From contig JAODBM010000168.1 in assembly GCA_025463985.1 (NCBI GenBank), positions 1 to 51,915 on the forward strand: a stretch of DNA of 51,915 bases. The letters are read 5' to 3'. The position numbers and the translations under genes are program-made. The stretch is from Acidimicrobiales bacterium (lineage in GTDB: Bacteria > Actinomycetota > Acidimicrobiia > Acidimicrobiales > Iamiaceae). Positions 49,540-51,915 of the stretch are shown here, one piece after another. Each line of letters opens with the position of its first letter. The first letter of the stretch is position 1. A model generated the notes under the pieces. It worked only from the letters and a program-made list of their open reading frames with translations, did no database searches and had not been told where the DNA came from.

Positions 49540-50460
49540 ATGGATCTTCGCCAGCTCGCCGCCCTGACCGCCGTCGCCGACCACCAGAGCTTCTCGGCGG
49601 CGGCGCGGGCGCTGCACACGGTGCAGTCGAACGTCTCGACCCACGTCGCCCGCCTCGAGCGCGAGCTGGGCACGCCGCTGGTCGACCGCGCCTCCGGGTC
49701 CCTGACCGACGCCGGCGAGCTCGTCGTGGCGCGCGCCCGGCGCGTGCAGGCCGAGCTCGAGGCGCTCGCGTCCGACGTGGCGTCCTCGCTCGGTGAGATC
49801 TCGGGCCAGCTGCGCCTCGGCGTGATCGGCACGACGGGCCGCTGGCTCACGCCGATCCTGCTCCGCGCGCTGACCGAGGCCCACCCGAAGGTTCGCATCG
49901 TGCTCGTGGACGCCACCACCACCTCGCTCCTCCCCCAGCTCGCGTCCGGCCAGCTCGACCTCGCGGTGGTCAACCTCCCGGTGAACCACCCCGACATCGA
50001 GGCCGAGCCGTTGTTCGAGGAGGACCACGTGGTGGTCGCCCCGCTCGGCCACCTGCTCGCGCGGCGCACCCGCGTCCGGCTCGACGAGCTCGCGGGCGTC
50101 CCGATGCTCCTCGAACCGCACGGCACGGGCTTCCGCGACGACCTCGAGGCCGATGCGGCACGCGCCGGCGTCGCGCTCGTCGCCCAAGCCGAGATCGACG
50201 GCATGCGGCTGCTCGCCTCGCTGGCCTTCCAGGGGTTCGGCGCCGCCATCCTCCCGGCGAGCGCCGTGCAGCGCGGCTCCGACGACACGTGGCGGGCCAT
50301 CCCGCTCGACGGGTGCACGCCGCGAGCGGTCGGCTTAGCCGTGCACCGGCGAAGCCGGCTGTCGGCGGCGGCGCGCGCCACCCGCGACGTGCTGTGCGAG
50401 GTGATCCTGGCGGAGGCGCCCCGGCGCCCCGGCTTCCGCCTCGTGCCCGCCAGCAGCTGA
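49540..50460 (+). CDS. LysR family transcriptional regulator
   Basis: 306 residues from ATG 49540 with GGGAAG upstream. N-terminal winged HTH: MDLRQLAALTAVADHQSFSA, AARALHTVQSNVSTHVARLE, RELGTPLVDRASGSLTDAGE. The periplasmic-binding-like effector domain follows (GQLRLGVIGTTGRWLTPILL, LDLAVVNLPV, VPMLLEPHGTGFRDDLE). It lies 157 bp upstream of and in the same direction as citrate synthase, so it may regulate that gene or be read with it. Effector unknown. Confidence 0.93.
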   Translation: MDLRQLAALTAVADHQSFSAAARALHTVQSNVSTHVARLERELGTPLVDRASGSLTDAGELVVARARRVQAELEALASDVASSLGEISGQLRLGVIGTTGRWLTPILLRALTEAHPKVRIVLVDATTTSLLPQLASGQLDLAVVNLPVNHPDIEAEPLFEEDHVVVAPLGHLLARRTRVRLDELAGVPMLLEPHGTGFRDDLEADAARAGVALVAQAEIDGMRLLASLAFQGFGAAILPASAVQRGSDDTWRAIPLDGCTPRAVGLAVHRRSRLSAAARATRDVLCEVILAEAPRRPGFRLVPASS

Positions 50461-50561
50461 CCCACGTTTCGCCGGCGACGGCCTCGGGCAAGCCCGGGTC
50501 CGACGCCCGCCCTGCCTTGTCGAGAGCCTCGGCCAGCCCGGTACGATCCCACCTTGGAGTT

Positions 50562-50582
50562 CAGCCGCCCCTCGTGCGGCTG
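50562..50582 (+). promoter_or_regulatory. Leader hairpin upstream of citrate synthase
   Basis: 7-bp perfect arms CAGCCGC / GCGGCTG with a 7-nt loop, 35 bp before the citrate synthase start, after a TACGAT -10-like element (50542-50547). Could influence translation or be part of the 5' untranslated region. Weak evidence. Confidence 0.35.
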
Positions 50583-50617
50583 GGAACATCCCGCCGCCAG
50601 ACGAGGTAGGAGCCAAC

Positions 50618-51889
50618 GTGGCCGAGAGTGTGACCATCACCGACAACCGCACGGGTGTAGCGATCGAGAGCCCGATCGTCAACGGCGGCGTCGATGCGTC
50701 GGCGTGGAGGAAGCTCCTCGGCAACACCTGGTTCTACGACCCGGGCTTCATGCAGACGGCAGCCACCAGCTCGGCCATCACCGAGCTCGACGGCGAGGCC
50801 GGCATCCTGCGCTACCGCGGCTACCCGATCGAGCAGCTGGCCGAGCACTCGACCTACCTCGAGGTGGCCTACCTGCTGATCTACGGCGACCTGCCGGACG
50901 ATCAGCAATACGAGCACTGGGTCCACGACATCACGTACCACACGTTCATCCACGAGAACGTGCGCAAGCGGTTCATGGAGGGCTTCCACTACGACGCCCA
51001 TCCGATGGGGATGCTCGTGTCCGCCGTCGCCGCGCTGTCCACGTTCTACCTCGAGGCCAAGAACATCGACGACGAGGAGATCCGCAACAAGCAGATCGTG
51101 CGCCTCATCGCCAAGATGCCCACCCTGGCGGCCTGCGCGCATCGCTTCAGCGTCGGCCAGCCGTTCGTGTACCCGGACAACTCGGTGAGCTTCTGCGCCA
51201 ACTTCCTGCAGATGATGTGGAAGGTGGCCGAGCCTCGCTTCGAGGCCGACCCCAAGCTCGAGCGGGCGCTTGACGTGCTGTTCATCCTCCACGCCGACCA
51301 CGAGCAGAACTGCGGCACCACGGCCATGCGGGTCGCCGGCTCCGCCCACTCCGATCCCTACTCGTCCACGGCGGCGGCGGCCGCGGCCCTCTACGGCCCG
51401 CGGCACGGCGGCGCCAACGAGGCCGTCATCAAGATGCTTCGCGAGATCGGCTCGGTCGAGAACGTGCCGGACTACGTGAAGGCCGTGAAGTCCGGCCAGG
51501 GCGGCCGCCTCCAGGGGTTCGGCCACCGTGTCTACAAGAACTACGACCCGCGGGCCACGATCATCAAGAAGGCCGCGTACGACGTCTTCGACGTCACGGG
51601 CAAGAACCCGCTGCTCGACATCGCGCTCAAGCTCGAAGAGGTCGCGCTGGCCGACGACTACTTCATCAGCCGCAAGCTGTACCCGAACGTCGACTTCTAC
51701 TCCGGGCTCATCTACCAGGCCATGGGCTTCCCGCAGGACATGTTCACGGTCCTGTTCGCCATCCCCCGCACCGCGGGCTGGCTCGCCCACTGGAAGGAGC
51801 TGCTGGAGCAGGACCAGAAGATCGCCCGGCCGCGCCAGCTCTACGTGGGCTCACCGGTCCGCGACTACGTGGAGATGAAGGACCGCTGA
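50618..51889 (+). CDS. gltA: Citrate synthase
   Basis: 423 residues, type II-like length. GTG start with AGGTAGGAG upstream. N-terminal features include YDPGFMQTAATSSAITELDG and LRYRGYPIEQLAEHSTYLEV. Catalytic histidines lie in LFILHADHEQNCGTTAMR and GPRHGGANE, the signature GFGHRVYKNYDPRA supplies the oxaloacetate-binding Arg, and FYSGLIYQAMGFP with FAIPRTAGWLAHW completes the active site. It condenses acetyl-CoA with oxaloacetate at entry to the TCA cycle. Aconitase is encoded 8 kb upstream in the same direction. A LysR regulator directly precedes it. Confidence 0.98.
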   Translation: MAESVTITDNRTGVAIESPIVNGGVDASAWRKLLGNTWFYDPGFMQTAATSSAITELDGEAGILRYRGYPIEQLAEHSTYLEVAYLLIYGDLPDDQQYEHWVHDITYHTFIHENVRKRFMEGFHYDAHPMGMLVSAVAALSTFYLEAKNIDDEEIRNKQIVRLIAKMPTLAACAHRFSVGQPFVYPDNSVSFCANFLQMMWKVAEPRFEADPKLERALDVLFILHADHEQNCGTTAMRVAGSAHSDPYSSTAAAAAALYGPRHGGANEAVIKMLREIGSVENVPDYVKAVKSGQGGRLQGFGHRVYKNYDPRATIIKKAAYDVFDVTGKNPLLDIALKLEEVALADDYFISRKLYPNVDFYSGLIYQAMGFPQDMFTVLFAIPRTAGWLAHWKELLEQDQKIARPRQLYVGSPVRDYVEMKDR

Positions 51890-51896
51890 CCGCTCC

Positions 51897-51915
51897 CCCA
51901 CCGAGCGGAGGTGGG
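51897..51915 (+). terminator. Hairpin after citrate synthase, cut by window end
   Basis: CCCACC pairs with GGTGGG across a 7-nt loop, 8 bp after the citrate synthase stop. The stem and any U-tract may continue past the window, so strength cannot be judged. Confidence 0.5.

Overview
The window is a continuous stretch of very GC-rich chromosomal DNA (G or C at nearly every third codon position, many GTG starts, GC-rich hairpins without U-tracts). Together with gene content (HAD-PlsC fusion, T/S-rich small lipoproteins, IPT/DUF4214 secreted proteins, mitochondrial-type aconitase, KimA-like permease) this points to a high-GC actinobacterium, most likely a member of the Acidimicrobiia. The lineage is an inference. 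There is no rRNA, CRISPR array, phage or recognisable insertion sequence.

Layout. 1-7.2 kb: two modular exported proteins (FnIII plus DUF4185-like; then a 1.7 kaa protein with IPT/TIG and C-terminal DUF4214 repeats). 7.3-11.1 kb: cytochrome P450 with divergent TetR regulator, a lower-GC patch with odd small ORFs, and an FAD-dependent monooxygenase. 11.3-13.9 kb: a lipoprotein and several small genes, including a broken small membrane protein gene. 14.0-15.9 kb: a stand-alone NuoF-like flavoprotein translationally coupled to a low-affinity iron permease-like protein. 16.3 kb: tRNA-Val(CAC) with its own terminator. 16.4-19.9 kb: acetoacetate decarboxylase-like protein, amidase, a membrane J-domain protein lacking a normal start codon, and an OB-fold protein. 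19.8-23.9 kb: KimA-like potassium importer divergent from a shortened KdpD-like kinase and its KdpE-like regulator. 23.9-29.0 kb: hydroxyacid dehydrogenase, MFS exporter, and the cell-wall genes murF and ddl, which are divergent. 29.3-36.2 kb: a TetR-controlled gene set with a fatty acyl reductase-HAD fusion, zinc alcohol dehydrogenase, divergent LarA-like protein and PlsC acyltransferase. 36.4-39.3 kb: the transsulfuration pair (gamma enzyme plus CBS with an unusual N-terminal extension). 39.4-44.1 kb: a GntR regulator divergent from aconitase, flanked by two related lipoproteins. 44.1-49.3 kb: HAD-PlsC fusion, conserved hypothetical, and a YbjN/SH3 protein beside a proline-rich membrane protein. 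49.5-51.9 kb: LysR regulator and citrate synthase.

Functional themes. Central metabolism (citrate synthase, aconitase, transsulfuration), cell wall precursors, K+ homeostasis and lipid modification dominate. The strongest candidate for an undescribed system is the TetR / acyl reductase-HAD / ADH / LarA-like / PlsC locus with a perfect operator and a perfect 21-bp-arm palindrome inside it. Secondary points are the KdpDE-like pair facing KimA instead of KdpFABC, the Rossmann-like extension on CBS, the pair of two-cysteine lipoproteins with swapped domain order, and large duplicated hairpins at convergent gene junctions.
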